Positions 16,861 through 26,325 of a stretch of 64,000 nucleotides of DNA are shown here, in pieces. Each line of letters starts with the position of its first letter. Within the stretch, counting starts at the first letter, position 1. Source of the stretch: a bacterium (GTDB lineage: Bacteria; Patescibacteriota; Microgenomatia; UBA1406; GWC2-37-13); assembly GCA_021789995.1 (NCBI GenBank), contig JAJYIQ010000001.1, positions 186,001-250,000 of the forward strand, written 5' to 3'. A program made the position numbers and the translations under genes. The notes beneath the pieces were generated by a model, which was not told where the DNA came from, searched no databases, and worked only from the letters and a program-made list of their open reading frames with translations.

Positions 16861-18519
16861 TTATTGGTCTGGTGCGATATTATAGTATACTATAAGTTCT
16901 TTGGCGATATTAAAAAATATTGGCGCGGCCGTTTCCGATCCCCATTGTGATGCCTTCGGTTCGCGCAACATCACCATGGTAAGAAACTTTGGCTGGTCCA
17001 CCGGTGCAAAGCCGATAAAGGAGGCGATTGTTTTTGTCGGATCATAGTGTCCCTGAATCGGCACCTGGGCAGTCCCGGTTTTACCGCCGATTGAATAACC
17101 GGCCGGTCTTGTCCAATGGACTTCGCCGTGTTCAACGACCGATTGCAGCATTTTGCGGATGACTGCCGATGTCCAATCGCTTACCACTCGTCCTTCGACT
17201 TTTGGTGAAATGACGTTGGTTTTATCCGGCGAAACTATTTTTTCCACCACATACGGCTTCAATAACTGACCACCGTTAATTATGCTCGCAAACGCCCGGA
17301 CCATCTGAATCGGCGTAACGGCAATCCCCTGGCCAAAAGTGACCGTCGCATAATCGATCGGGTACCAACTCGATTGCGGCGGGATGTAACCACCGGCTTC
17401 TCCTTGCAGATCAATACCCGTTTGTTGACCAAATCCGTATTTTTTAATATATGAATAAGTAAGATTGTTTCCAAGTTTGCTACCGACGTAAACCATTCCG
17501 ACATTGGACGATTTTTCCAGAATCTGCGTCATTGTAATCCATCCTTTATAAGTATTGTCCCACGTCTGAATATTGTAACCGCTGACGTTGACCGGGCCGG
17601 TTTCATTGTAGGTATCGTCCGGTTTGATCTTTTTTTCCTGCAAAGCCGCCGCCATGATGAGCGGTTTGAAAATCGACCCCGGCTCAAATAAATTGGAAAT
17701 GGCCGGATTTTTGAAATCGGTCTCGGAATATAAAAAATATTGGCTGGCGTCATAATCGGGCAAACAAACCAAAGCAAGAATCTGCATTGTCATCGGATCG
17801 GCGGTAATGGCGCAACCCTGCTTGGCTTTATACAAATCCATTCCTTCCTTTAGATTCCGTTTGTTGATTTCCTGAACAGTTTTATCGACTGTCAAAATCA
17901 GATTCCGGCCGTTTTCCGGCGCCACCCGCTGTTGGGTACCGATTAGGATAGGCCGGCCGGCCAGATCGCGTTCCGACTCCATAAGTCCCGGTAATCCTTT
18001 CAAATCGTCGTTGTAATACCCCTCCAGGCCGGAATACCCAACATCTTCACCGGCAGTATTTTTTCCGACGAAACCCAATAAATGCGCTGATAATGATGCT
18101 TCTGGATAATAGCGTTTCATCTGGTAATCGAAACCTACGCCGGGCAGATGCAGGGCGTCAATCGCTTTTTTCTTGTCTTCATCGATCCCCGACTGGATCG
18201 CTACCCAGACTTTTGTATCGTCGATTCGCGCGGCAATCGACGCCTCCGGCTCGCCCAAAATCGCGCCGATTTTCTGGGCCAGTTCGAATTTGTTACTGAT
18301 ATTTTTCGGCTCGACATAAAGCTGGTAGCTATTCTGGTTTAAGGCCAGCGGGGCGTTATTACGATCCATTATCAATCCTCTTTCCGGATAAATCTTATTA
18401 GTATGCAAGTAGGCATCGGCCGAAGAAACCGGATGGACTATCTGGATGATGAATAATTTGACGATTATTGCGCCGAAAAAAATTAGGAAAGTCAGAAACA
18501 ACAGTTTAATCTTCGTCAT
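16861..18519 (-). CDS. ftsI: FtsI-type class B penicillin-binding protein
   Basis: Septal transpeptidase (PBP2/PBP3 class), anchored by one N-terminal membrane helix (residues 5-27). A dimerisation/pedestal region carries RGLIMDRN (47-54). The transpeptidase domain has the catalytic SIFK at 282-285, SSN at 337-339 and KTG at 480-482. There are no PASTA repeats. It follows ftsL and precedes murE, the canonical order. It is the expected partner of FtsW encoded further along the cluster. Confidence 0.96.
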   Translation of the reverse strand: MTKIKLLFLTFLIFFGAIIVKLFIIQIVHPVSSADAYLHTNKIYPERGLIMDRNNAPLALNQNSYQLYVEPKNISNKFELAQKIGAILGEPEASIAARIDDTKVWVAIQSGIDEDKKKAIDALHLPGVGFDYQMKRYYPEASLSAHLLGFVGKNTAGEDVGYSGLEGYYNDDLKGLPGLMESERDLAGRPILIGTQQRVAPENGRNLILTVDKTVQEINKRNLKEGMDLYKAKQGCAITADPMTMQILALVCLPDYDASQYFLYSETDFKNPAISNLFEPGSIFKPLIMAAALQEKKIKPDDTYNETGPVNVSGYNIQTWDNTYKGWITMTQILEKSSNVGMVYVGSKLGNNLTYSYIKKYGFGQQTGIDLQGEAGGYIPPQSSWYPIDYATVTFGQGIAVTPIQMVRAFASIINGGQLLKPYVVEKIVSPDKTNVISPKVEGRVVSDWTSAVIRKMLQSVVEHGEVHWTRPAGYSIGGKTGTAQVPIQGHYDPTKTIASFIGFAPVDQPKFLTMVMLREPKASQWGSETAAPIFFNIAKELIVYYNIAPDQ

Positions 18520-18547
18520 ACTAAATAATTAAACGCAGCCTGCACTC

Positions 18548-18811
18548 TCATTTTCTCGCAAACTCCATGTTACCCACATATACCGGCGCTGATTGCTGGA
18601 CGAAATTCAGGGCGGCCGCCTCGGATGCGGCATATTGGAAGGAGTCAAAGCGGGCCACTTCCTTTTGTAATTCCAAATTTTGTTCGTGGATTTTTTCCGT
18701 CGTCTGTTCGTACATGGCAATATCATCTCCTAATTTAATACTGGAGACAAATAAGGCAATATTAACAATAATTAAACCCAGAAAAACCAATCCGATAATT
18801 TTTTTAATCAT
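18548..18811 (-). CDS. ftsL: FtsL-like small bitopic division protein
   Basis: 87 residues: a short basic start, one membrane helix (residues 4-24), then an acidic helical stretch (about 30-60) with a heptad-like pattern, ending in a short polar tail. This matches FtsL/DivIC topology, although sequence identity in that family is too low for recognition alone. Position between rsmH (8-base overlap) and ftsI is exactly that of ftsL in other bacteria. Confidence 0.75.
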   Translation of the reverse strand: MIKKIIGLVFLGLIIVNIALFVSSIKLGDDIAMYEQTTEKIHEQNLELQKEVARFDSFQYAASEAAALNFVQQSAPVYVGNMEFARK

Positions 18812-19601
18812 GTCTGATTACTCTCAACTTGGCCGAACGCTCAAATTGTAAATTCCGGTCGCCTTTCACAAGCTGGCCACCGCCATATTTTTTCACAATC
18901 CGGTCTTCCAGCGAATGGAAGGTAACGACCACTATTCGTCCTTCCACACCAATTAAATTCAACGCTCCTGACAGTCCCTGACGCAAATTATCGAGTTCGT
19001 GATTCACGGCAATTCGTAACGCCTGAAAAATCCGGCGATATGTCCCCTGATCTTTCCGGCCGATTGCTTTGTCGATAACCGCAATCAAATCACCAACTGT
19101 TTTAATCCGCCGCCTGATTCTTGATTCAACAATTTTTTCCGCAATAATCCGTGAATTCAGATCTTCGGAATACGAGGCAAATAATTCATATAATCCGTCT
19201 TTATTCAAACCATTAACCAAGTCGGCCGCCGTTTCTTCTTCATCTGTATTCATCCGCATGTCGAGAGGTTCATGGATTTTCTTAAAGGAAAATCCCCGTC
19301 CCGACTCGTTTAGCTGTCTCATCGACAATCCCAAGTCAAAAACGATTCCGTCGACGGGATAAAAATCATTTTCTTTGGCGATTTTTTCAATATCTTTAAA
19401 ATTATCTTGAACACAAATCGCATTTTTATTTTTGAATTTTGCTATTTGATTTTCGTCCATATCTATGGCTAAGACATTCCCACCATGTTCCAAAATCGCC
19501 ATAGTATCGCCCCCTTCTCCTAAAGTCGCGTCTATATATTTTCCGCCGGGTTTGACGTTCAGGTTGTCAAGAACTGCTTGTAAAAGTACTGGATGATGCA
19601 T
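18804..19601 (-). CDS. rsmH: RsmH (MraW), 16S rRNA m4C1402 methyltransferase
   Basis: SAM-dependent methyltransferase that N4-methylates C1402 in the 16S rRNA decoding site. It begins with MHHPVLLQAVLDNL and then the SAM loop YIDATLGEGGD. Further motifs are VFDLGLSMRQLN, RGFSF near residue 107 and the C-terminal VVVTFHSLEDRIVK. I use the ATG at 19601 (265 residues); the frame is open further upstream, but those residues precede the conserved start. It overlaps mraZ by 35 bases. Confidence 0.95.
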   Translation of the reverse strand: MHHPVLLQAVLDNLNVKPGGKYIDATLGEGGDTMAILEHGGNVLAIDMDENQIAKFKNKNAICVQDNFKDIEKIAKENDFYPVDGIVFDLGLSMRQLNESGRGFSFKKIHEPLDMRMNTDEEETAADLVNGLNKDGLYELFASYSEDLNSRIIAEKIVESRIRRRIKTVGDLIAVIDKAIGRKDQGTYRRIFQALRIAVNHELDNLRQGLSGALNLIGVEGRIVVVTFHSLEDRIVKKYGGGQLVKGDRNLQFERSAKLRVIRHD

Positions 19602-19974
19602 ATTCTTTCCATTTCTTCGCCTCCCAAATTTCAAAATGATCGCCGACACCAATAATAACGACTACATCTTTTAATCCGGCATACTGCAATAAACTTTTGG
19701 GGATGACAAACCGTCCCTGATCGTCGATTTCCGGATAAGTCACTGATGAAAACACGAACCGCCTTTTTTCCAAGTTTTCTTGCTCCAGCAATGACACCTG
19801 CATCAAGTTACCGGCCCGACTTTCCCAATCTTTCTTATCGAAACCGGCCAGGCAGTCGTTAAAACCTTTTGTTAAAATAAACGCATTGCCTTTTAAAAGA
19901 TCTCTGATCTTTTTTGGGAGTAGCAGACGTCCCGGAGATGAAAACGATTGCTGATATTCACCAAAAAAAACCAT
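19567..19974 (-). CDS. mraZ: MraZ, transcriptional regulator of the dcw cluster
   Basis: 135-residue protein with two AbrB-like SpoVT/MraZ domains: FGEYQQSFSSPGRLLLPKK at the start, and a second copy beginning with the phrase YPEIDDQGRFVIPKSL near residue 80. MraZ forms rings and binds direct repeats upstream of its own operon. It is the first gene of the dcw cluster, directly behind a good promoter. Clear spaced MraZ-box repeats were not identified by eye. Confidence 0.95.
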   Translation of the reverse strand: MVFFGEYQQSFSSPGRLLLPKKIRDLLKGNAFILTKGFNDCLAGFDKKDWESRAGNLMQVSLLEQENLEKRRFVFSSVTYPEIDDQGRFVIPKSLLQYAGLKDVVVIIGVGDHFEIWEAKKWKEYASSSTFTSSS

Positions 19975-19982
19975 ATTCTTCC

Positions 19983-20011
19983 ATTTAACACAATTTTTAT
20001 AGCGCTGTCAA
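19983..20011 (-). promoter_or_regulatory. Sigma-70-type promoter of the dcw cluster
   Basis: TTGACA (20006-20011), a 17-base spacer and TTAAAT (19983-19988), 8 bases before the mraZ ATG. This is among the best -35/-10 pairs in the window. The predicted transcript starts within a base or two of the start codon, so mraZ is probably translated from a leaderless mRNA. Confidence 0.8.
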
Positions 20012-20192
20012 GGGCAAAATATGTAATAATCGCGTAATAAAAATCTGCCTAAAGTAATTTTTAAATAAGATTAAGATAAACGTATAACAAAACCGGTAGA
20101 TCTTAAGACATTGATGATGTATGCGACGATTGTTCCATAAATTTTACATATCTTTTCACATTCCTTCTCTTTATTTTTCTCTCCAGCCACCG

Positions 20193-20198
20193 TATAAT
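20193..20198 (+). promoter_or_regulatory. -10 box of murJ
   Basis: TATAAT 11 bases before the murJ ATG, in the 235-base divergent region between mraZ and murJ. Besides this and the mraZ promoter I see nothing definite in that region. Confidence 0.5.
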
Positions 20199-20209
20199 AA
20201 ATACAATTC

Positions 20210-21838
20210 ATGGATAAATTCATTAACCGGACGAAAGAGTTCATTTTTTCCCGCCAAAGCAGCATTGTCTCTTCGGCAATGCTTATATCGGTAATGATTA
20301 TTGCCTCAAGTTTTTTCGGCTTCCTGCGCTACCGGATTCTTGCCAGCTATTTTACCGCCAACGATTTGGATATATTTTTTGCGTCTTTTAAACTGCCTGA
20401 TATTATTTACGAAATCCTGATTACCGGAGCGTTGACCGCCACTTTCATTCCGATTTTCATCAAATACCAAAGCAATAAGCAGGACCTCGACGACCACATT
20501 TCCGCCATCATCAACTTCATTTCCCTGCTTTTGGCTCTCTTTATTATCATTCTCCTTATTTTCATGGACCGGCTGGTACCGATTATCGCTCCCGGCTATA
20601 CCCATGCAAAAGTGGAAAAAATCATCTATTTTTCCCGGTTGCTTCTTCTTGGTCAATTACCGTTTATGGTCCTTGGTAATTTTTTGACCGGTATCGGTCA
20701 GGCTAATAAAACTTTCCTTTTGTCGGCGATCGCTCCCGTCATCTACAATGTTTCAATTATTGTCGTCACCGTTCTTTTTGCCAATCAGTTCGCGCTATTG
20801 GCGCCCGTCATGGGAGTGATCGCCGGCGCCGCCCTTTTTTTTCTGATTCAGTTGCCGCTTCTTTCCGATTCCGGTTATACCTATCGGCTTTTCATCAAAA
20901 AAACGGCCGGACTGGTGGATTTTATCCGGATGGTAATTCCGCGTACCTTTACCGTTATTGTCGCCCAGATTGATGCCACAATCGATCTGACGTTGACGAC
21001 TTTTTTGGGCGGTGGCGCCTACACCTTTTTTTATCTGGCCCAGCACCTGCAACTTCTGCCGGTCTCCGTCATCGGTATTGCTTTCAGCCAAGCCTCCCTA
21101 CCGTATCTGTCGGAGATCTATCAGTCGCAGCGGATGGAAGAGTTCAAAAAAATCGTCGTTAACTCGATTTTAAATCTCTTTTTCCTGACAATCCCCATCA
21201 TGTGTTTTTTTGCTTTTGCCCGGACGCCGCTTATCCGGCTCTTTTTCGGCGGCCAAAAATTTGATTGGAATGCTACCGTCACGACAGCCATCACTCTTTC
21301 TTATTTTTCCATTGCCTTGCCGCTTCACTCTATCTACTATTTCCTTACCCGCTGTTTTTACGCCATCCTGGACAGCCGGACGCCTTTCTATATTAGTGTT
21401 GTCTCAATTCTCATCAATACCGCGCTTAGTCTGTTATTTGTCTTTGTGTTAAAACTGCCGGTCTGGGCCCTGGCGATTTCTTTTTCCGTCTCAATGATTA
21501 TCAATTCCACAACCTTATTTATCATTCTGGCCAGGAGATTGTCCGGGCTGGATATCAGTCTACTGATCGGCGAGACGGTCAAAATACTTGTTGCCGCCAC
21601 TGTCTCTTCCGTCGGTACTTATTATCTGATGAAGATTTTGGACACGCTTGTTTTTGATACTTCGCGGACTATCAATATTTTCTTTCTGCTGATTACGATC
21701 CTGATTTTCTATTCTTCCGTTTATCTCTTATTATCCTGGATTCTGGAAATAAAAGAAATTTATCTTATCGGCCGGTTGCTTATCAAAGCGCGAAATTATC
21801 AGAAAAGAATTGTTGAAATTTACACGAGTTATGAATGA
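20210..21838 (+). CDS. murJ: MurJ/MviN lipid II flippase
   Basis: MOP-superfamily membrane transporter, 542 residues with about 14 helices, that moves lipid II to the outer face of the membrane. Recognisable phrases are SFFGFLRYRILASYFTANDLDIFFASFKLPD near the N-terminus (read in two parts: GFLRYRILASYF and FKLPDIIYEI), GNFLTGIGQANKTF near residue 161, and TRCFYAILDSRTPFYISV near 383. The gene points away from the dcw cluster from the shared spacer, fitting its place in the same pathway. Its stop overlaps the next ATG (ATGAATGA). Confidence 0.94.
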   Translation: MDKFINRTKEFIFSRQSSIVSSAMLISVMIIASSFFGFLRYRILASYFTANDLDIFFASFKLPDIIYEILITGALTATFIPIFIKYQSNKQDLDDHISAIINFISLLLALFIIILLIFMDRLVPIIAPGYTHAKVEKIIYFSRLLLLGQLPFMVLGNFLTGIGQANKTFLLSAIAPVIYNVSIIVVTVLFANQFALLAPVMGVIAGAALFFLIQLPLLSDSGYTYRLFIKKTAGLVDFIRMVIPRTFTVIVAQIDATIDLTLTTFLGGGAYTFFYLAQHLQLLPVSVIGIAFSQASLPYLSEIYQSQRMEEFKKIVVNSILNLFFLTIPIMCFFAFARTPLIRLFFGGQKFDWNATVTTAITLSYFSIALPLHSIYYFLTRCFYAILDSRTPFYISVVSILINTALSLLFVFVLKLPVWALAISFSVSMIINSTTLFIILARRLSGLDISLLIGETVKILVAATVSSVGTYYLMKILDTLVFDTSRTINIFFLLITILIFYSSVYLLLSWILEIKEIYLIGRLLIKARNYQKRIVEIYTSYE

Positions 21839-23105
21839 CGATGATCGGGAAAAAATCCTGGCGATAAAAGCCATCCAAAAAAAGCTACTGGGAAAACGCC
21901 TTAGCTACCGCGAGGTCTATGCCATCATGGATGAGATCGCTCATGAACGCTTGAGCAAGGTGCTGACAACATACTTTGTTGCCTCATCTTTTAAGGAAGG
22001 TTATTCTGCCGGAGAACTTTATCAGTTCACCAAGGCGATGGTGGAAACCGGCAACCGGCTTAACTTCACAGGGATCGTCGCCGACAAACATTCGACCGGC
22101 GGGGTGGCCGGTACCCGGACGACAATGATTATTGTTCCGATTATTGCCGCGGCTGGTTTCAAGATCCCCAAGATTTCCTCACGGGCAATTACCACTCCGG
22201 CCGGTACAGCCGATGTCATGGAGGTACTGGCCAAAGTCAACTTCACTCCCAATCAAATTGAGAAGATCGTTAACGAAGCCGGCGGCTGCGTCGCCTGGAA
22301 TGGCCATTTGGGGATCGCCCCTGCCGACGACATCATCATCAGAGTCGAAGAACCGCTTTCTTTCGAATCGTTCGATAAAGTTATTATCTCCATTATGGCC
22401 AAAAAAGTAGCTGCGTCGACCAACCATCTGATCCTCGATATTCCCGTCGGCAAAACGATGAAAATCCGTCATTTTTCCGACGCCGAAAAAGTGGCCGACA
22501 AATTCCGGATGCTTGGCCAAAGATTCAACATGCGCGTCATTGCCGATATTAATGAGACGCTGGAGCCGGCCGGACGGGGCGTCGGTCCGACTCTGGAAGC
22601 CCGCGATGTCCTTTATGTACTGGAGCAAAAAAAAGACCGGCCGCTTAAGCTTGAAGCCAAAGCCCTGCGCCTGGCAGGCAAATTGCTTGATATTTGTTAT
22701 AAAGACGCCAAAATAACCAATCTGCCGGCCGGCGGCGGTGAGGAAGAAGCCAAAAAAATCCTTAGCGACGGCCGGGCCTTAAGAAAATTCCGGGAAATAA
22801 TTAAATTGCAAAAAGGCAATGATCAGATTTCGTCGGACAAAATTCATATCACATCAATTCACGCCGAAGTCTGTTCTTCACGATCTGGTAAAATTAAAGA
22901 TATAAACAATTACAACCTGAATTCCATTGCCAAAATTTTAGGCGCCCCAGCCGACAAGCAGGGAGGAATTTACCTGTTGAAAAAATTGGACGAAACCGTC
23001 GGTAAAAAAGAACCGGATATGATTCTCTACTCGAGCGACAAATACCGCCTTAAGGAAGCCGAGCTATCGCTTAAAAATTTACCGATTTACGATATCGAGT
23101 CATGA
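21831..23105 (+). CDS. AMP/thymidine phosphorylase family enzyme
   Basis: Nucleoside phosphorylase II family (DeoA, Pdp, AMP phosphorylase). The phosphate/substrate phrase DKHSTGGVAGTRTTMI, then SSRAITTPAGTADVMEVL and the Lys-rich IMAKKVAAST are diagnostic. The ITTPAGTAD and DDIIIRVEEPL wording is closest to archaeal and CPR AMP phosphorylases, which turn AMP plus phosphate into ribose 1,5-bisphosphate. Those usually carry an extra N-terminal domain of about 80 residues that is missing here (424 residues from ATG 21831). Thymidine phosphorylase remains possible. The gene is coupled to murJ and mltG by short overlaps. Confidence 0.85.
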   Translation: MNDDDREKILAIKAIQKKLLGKRLSYREVYAIMDEIAHERLSKVLTTYFVASSFKEGYSAGELYQFTKAMVETGNRLNFTGIVADKHSTGGVAGTRTTMIIVPIIAAAGFKIPKISSRAITTPAGTADVMEVLAKVNFTPNQIEKIVNEAGGCVAWNGHLGIAPADDIIIRVEEPLSFESFDKVIISIMAKKVAASTNHLILDIPVGKTMKIRHFSDAEKVADKFRMLGQRFNMRVIADINETLEPAGRGVGPTLEARDVLYVLEQKKDRPLKLEAKALRLAGKLLDICYKDAKITNLPAGGGEEEAKKILSDGRALRKFREIIKLQKGNDQISSDKIHITSIHAEVCSSRSGKIKDINNYNLNSIAKILGAPADKQGGIYLLKKLDETVGKKEPDMILYSSDKYRLKEAELSLKNLPIYDIES

Positions 23106-24064
23106 ATAAATCCACTTTTCTGGTGCTGTTATTCACCGTATTCATAATCGGCGGATATTTATATTATAAGGAAGGGACGCTGCCGATGGATAAGGCCGAT
23201 AAAAGCAGCAAAATCTTTATCGTTAAATCCGGCGAACCGTTAAGTACGGTCGCCAAAAATTTATCCAATGACGGCCTGATCCGCAATAAAATTATTTTTT
23301 ATTTCGTCACCAAGCAGCTTGGGATCGATAAAGAAGTTCAGGCCGGTGACTTCCGCCTTTCTCCGTCAATGGATGTATATCAGATTGCCAAAGCGCTAAC
23401 CCACGGCACCAAAGACATCTGGGTAACCCTGATCGAAGGCACCCGCAAGGAAGAAATGGCCCAGGTCATTGCTCAAAATATGGATATTCCGGAAACGGAA
23501 TTTATCAAGGAAGCAACTGAAGGCTATCTGTTTCCGGACACTTATCTGTTGCCCCGCGATGCGACAGTGGGCGCCATCATCAAAATTCTTAAAAACAATT
23601 TTGACCAAAAGTTCTCCGCCAACTTAAAACAGAAAGCCGCCGCTCTCGGTTTAAGCCCGCGGGAGGTCATTATCCTTGCCTCCTTGGTGGAAAAAGAAGC
23701 GCGAGCCAGCCAGGACCGGCCGGAGGTGGCCGGCATTTTACTAAAAAGGCTGAAGGCAGGTTGGCCGCTTCAGATTGATGCAACTGTACAGTACGCGCTC
23801 GGATATCAGCCGAATGAAAAAACATGGTGGAAAAAGGATTTGACGACTGATGACTTAAAAATCGATTCGCCGTATAATACTTATATAAATGATGGCTTGC
23901 CGCCCGGTCCGATTTGCAATCCCGGCCTGGCATCAATCGATGCCGTCATCAACGCCAACGTCAATACGCCTTATTGGTATTATATTTCCGACAAATCCGG
24001 CCGGATGCATTATGCCGTAACGCTAGAACAACAAAATACTAATGCAAAAAAATACCTTCAATAA
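23102..24064 (+). CDS. mltG: MltG (YceG), endolytic murein transglycosylase
   Basis: Membrane-anchored lytic transglycosylase that cuts nascent glycan strands and so sets their length. It has one N-terminal membrane helix (5-22), a LysM-like region (KSGEPLSTVAKNLSNDGLI) and the catalytic YceG domain. Glu197 in LASLVEKEA corresponds to the catalytic Glu of Escherichia coli MltG, followed by RPEVAGILLKRL and the phrase PLQIDATVQYALG. It starts by ATGA overlap with the phosphorylase. It ends 58 bases from convergent ftsK, with no strong terminator seen. Confidence 0.95.
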   Translation: MNKSTFLVLLFTVFIIGGYLYYKEGTLPMDKADKSSKIFIVKSGEPLSTVAKNLSNDGLIRNKIIFYFVTKQLGIDKEVQAGDFRLSPSMDVYQIAKALTHGTKDIWVTLIEGTRKEEMAQVIAQNMDIPETEFIKEATEGYLFPDTYLLPRDATVGAIIKILKNNFDQKFSANLKQKAAALGLSPREVIILASLVEKEARASQDRPEVAGILLKRLKAGWPLQIDATVQYALGYQPNEKTWWKKDLTTDDLKIDSPYNTYINDGLPPGPICNPGLASIDAVINANVNTPYWYYISDKSGRMHYAVTLEQQNTNAKKYLQ

Positions 24065-24122
24065 ATTCCAAGTTATAAGCACAAACAATGATCAAGTATT
24101 CCAAACATTTGTTTATTGGAGC

Positions 24123-26276
24123 TTACGATACGATATCTTCTTGTGCTGACGGCCTTTTTATCACCTCTCTCGGTTTTGATCCTTCGGCCGGCCCGACATA
24201 TCCCGCCGCCTCCAGCTGGTCCAACAACCGGGCCGCCCGGGCATAACCGACCGATAATCGCCGCTGCAGTAATGATGCCGACGCTTTATCATGCTGCATG
24301 ATAATCTCGATTGCCTGTTCGAAAAGCGGATCGTTTTCACCGCCATTGATGGGAATCGTCCCGCCGCGGCCGGTAACGGTAACTTCCTGCGTCGTTACTT
24401 CCTCCGTGTAATGCACTTCCGGCACTTGAGTCCGGAGGAATTTCACCAGGTTGGCTGTTTCTTTCTCCGTCAAAAACGGCCCCTGAATACGGATTGGTTT
24501 AGCTTTGTCGGGCGGCAGAAACAACATATCTCCCCGTCCCAGCAATTTTTCCGCGCCCGGCATATCGATAATTACCCGGGAATCGATCATTGACGAGACA
24601 TTAAAAGCGACACGGGTCGGGATATTGGCTTTCATCAGGCCGGTAATGACATCGACGGAAGGCCGCTGAGTAGCCAAAATCAGATGAATACCGGTCGCCC
24701 GCGCCATCTGGGCAATCCGCGTAATCAAATCTTCGACGTCACCCGGCGCAAACATCATCAGATCGGCCAATTCGTCGATAATAAATAAAACATACGGCTT
24801 TTTCTCCACGCCTTCGGTCACGTTATAACCCTCAAGGTTACGGGCGCCGACTCTGGCAAAATCTTTGTAGCGGGTTTCCATTTCGCCGACCGTCCATTTC
24901 AGAGCGGAAATAATTTTTTCCGATTCGACGATTACTTCGGTCATCAGATGGGGAATGCCGTTGTAAATGGAAAGCTCCACCCGCTTCGGATCGACGAGAA
25001 TCATCCGTAGATCTTCCGGTTTGGTACGGAACAAAAAGCTGCAGATCCAGCTATTGAGAAGAACCGACTTACCCGACCCGGTCGTACCGGCGATCAGAAC
25101 ATGAGGCATTTTTTCGATGGTGGCCGCCTGCGGCTGGCCGGAAACATCCAGTCCTAAAGGTACCAATAGCGGATCATTGCTGGCGGTAAAAAGAGGCGAG
25201 CCAAGCATTTTTTTCAGGGTAACGATTTCCGGCCGGCGGTTGGGAATTTCGATACCGACCAAGCTACGGCCGGGAATCGGCGCTTCGATTCTCACCTGCC
25301 CGGTAGATGCCGCCAGTGCTAATGCTAAATCATTGGACAGAGCGGTAATCCGGGATAATTTTGTCCCCATCGTGATCTGCAACGCGTATTGGGTGACGGC
25401 CGGACCGAAATTCACTTCCGCCACTTTGGCGCGGATGCCAAAACTGTCCAGAGTATTTTCGATTTTGCTGGCATTATCGTTGACATCGCCGCGGTCGGCT
25501 TCCTTTTGGGCGATTTCGGCCAAAAGCGACATCGGTGGATAAATCCAGGTCGATTTGGCACTTTGCGGCAAAGGCTTAATCACAAAATCCGATGCTGCCG
25601 GTACTTTCGGTGGAGCGGCCGGAACCACCGACGCCGGCGCAAACGGCAGTTTTGCCTTTTCCCCAACTTTTTTATCGGGAATAAACTGTGTATCGGCTTT
25701 TTTTTCCTTTTTATTTTCCGGTGGAATCATTCCCGGATCCAATCCGCGAAATAAATATGATTTGATAAATAAGAAACCTGATTTGAAGACATCGAAGATA
25801 AAAAGAATAAATAAGTCGATTGAAGTATCCAAAAATAGCACTAAACCGATGACGAAAACGACGCTCAAAATAATTAACGCGCCCATCAAAGAAAAATCCA
25901 GACTTAAATTATCGATAATGAGATTGCCATAACCGCCGGTTTTCAATATTCCCAGAAGCGAGATAAATACCAGAATGATTCCGCCGGTGATATTCGGCTT
26001 GACGAATTTTAATCTCTTGGTATTAAAAAAGTGGCCGGCGGCGATAAATAATATAAAAGGAATAAAAATTGCCAGGAAACCGAAACGGGAAACTAATGCG
26101 TCGTTGATTTTATTCAGATACACACCGCTGCCGTCCGCGGAAAAACCTTTGACGTATGATAACAGCATCACCAACGCGCACCCAATCAACAGGAAGCCGA
26201 TAATATTAAAAATCGTCTGCCTGTTGATTTTGAATTTGATAAACGGCAGTTTTATGATCGATTTTCTTCTGGCCAT
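24123..26276 (-). CDS. ftsK: FtsK/SpoIIIE DNA translocase
   Basis: Hexameric ATP-driven motor that pumps the chromosome terminus through the closing septum. The 717 residues show four to five N-terminal membrane helices (20-170), a Pro/Lys-rich linker, the alpha/beta motor with Walker A GTTGSGKS (Lys403) and Walker B VLFIIDELADLM, the phrase RPSVDVITGLMKANIPTR and a C-terminal winged-helix gamma domain (ASASLLQRRLSVGYARAARLLD). The gamma domain means it should read oriented KOPS/SRS-like sequences. A TAAAAT lies 8 bases before the ATG. Confidence 0.97.
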   Translation of the reverse strand: MARRKSIIKLPFIKFKINRQTIFNIIGFLLIGCALVMLLSYVKGFSADGSGVYLNKINDALVSRFGFLAIFIPFILFIAAGHFFNTKRLKFVKPNITGGIILVFISLLGILKTGGYGNLIIDNLSLDFSLMGALIILSVVFVIGLVLFLDTSIDLFILFIFDVFKSGFLFIKSYLFRGLDPGMIPPENKKEKKADTQFIPDKKVGEKAKLPFAPASVVPAAPPKVPAASDFVIKPLPQSAKSTWIYPPMSLLAEIAQKEADRGDVNDNASKIENTLDSFGIRAKVAEVNFGPAVTQYALQITMGTKLSRITALSNDLALALAASTGQVRIEAPIPGRSLVGIEIPNRRPEIVTLKKMLGSPLFTASNDPLLVPLGLDVSGQPQAATIEKMPHVLIAGTTGSGKSVLLNSWICSFLFRTKPEDLRMILVDPKRVELSIYNGIPHLMTEVIVESEKIISALKWTVGEMETRYKDFARVGARNLEGYNVTEGVEKKPYVLFIIDELADLMMFAPGDVEDLITRIAQMARATGIHLILATQRPSVDVITGLMKANIPTRVAFNVSSMIDSRVIIDMPGAEKLLGRGDMLFLPPDKAKPIRIQGPFLTEKETANLVKFLRTQVPEVHYTEEVTTQEVTVTGRGGTIPINGGENDPLFEQAIEIIMQHDKASASLLQRRLSVGYARAARLLDQLEAAGYVGPAEGSKPREVIKRPSAQEDIVS

Positions 26277-26325
26277 ATTAAATCATTTTAATGAAGCTGG
26301 CCGATAAAATCAACGGAACATACGA

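Noticed and set aside
24065-24122. Strong two-way terminator between mltG and ftsK
   Set aside because: Only weak AT-rich pairing is present; no stable GC stem with a T-run.
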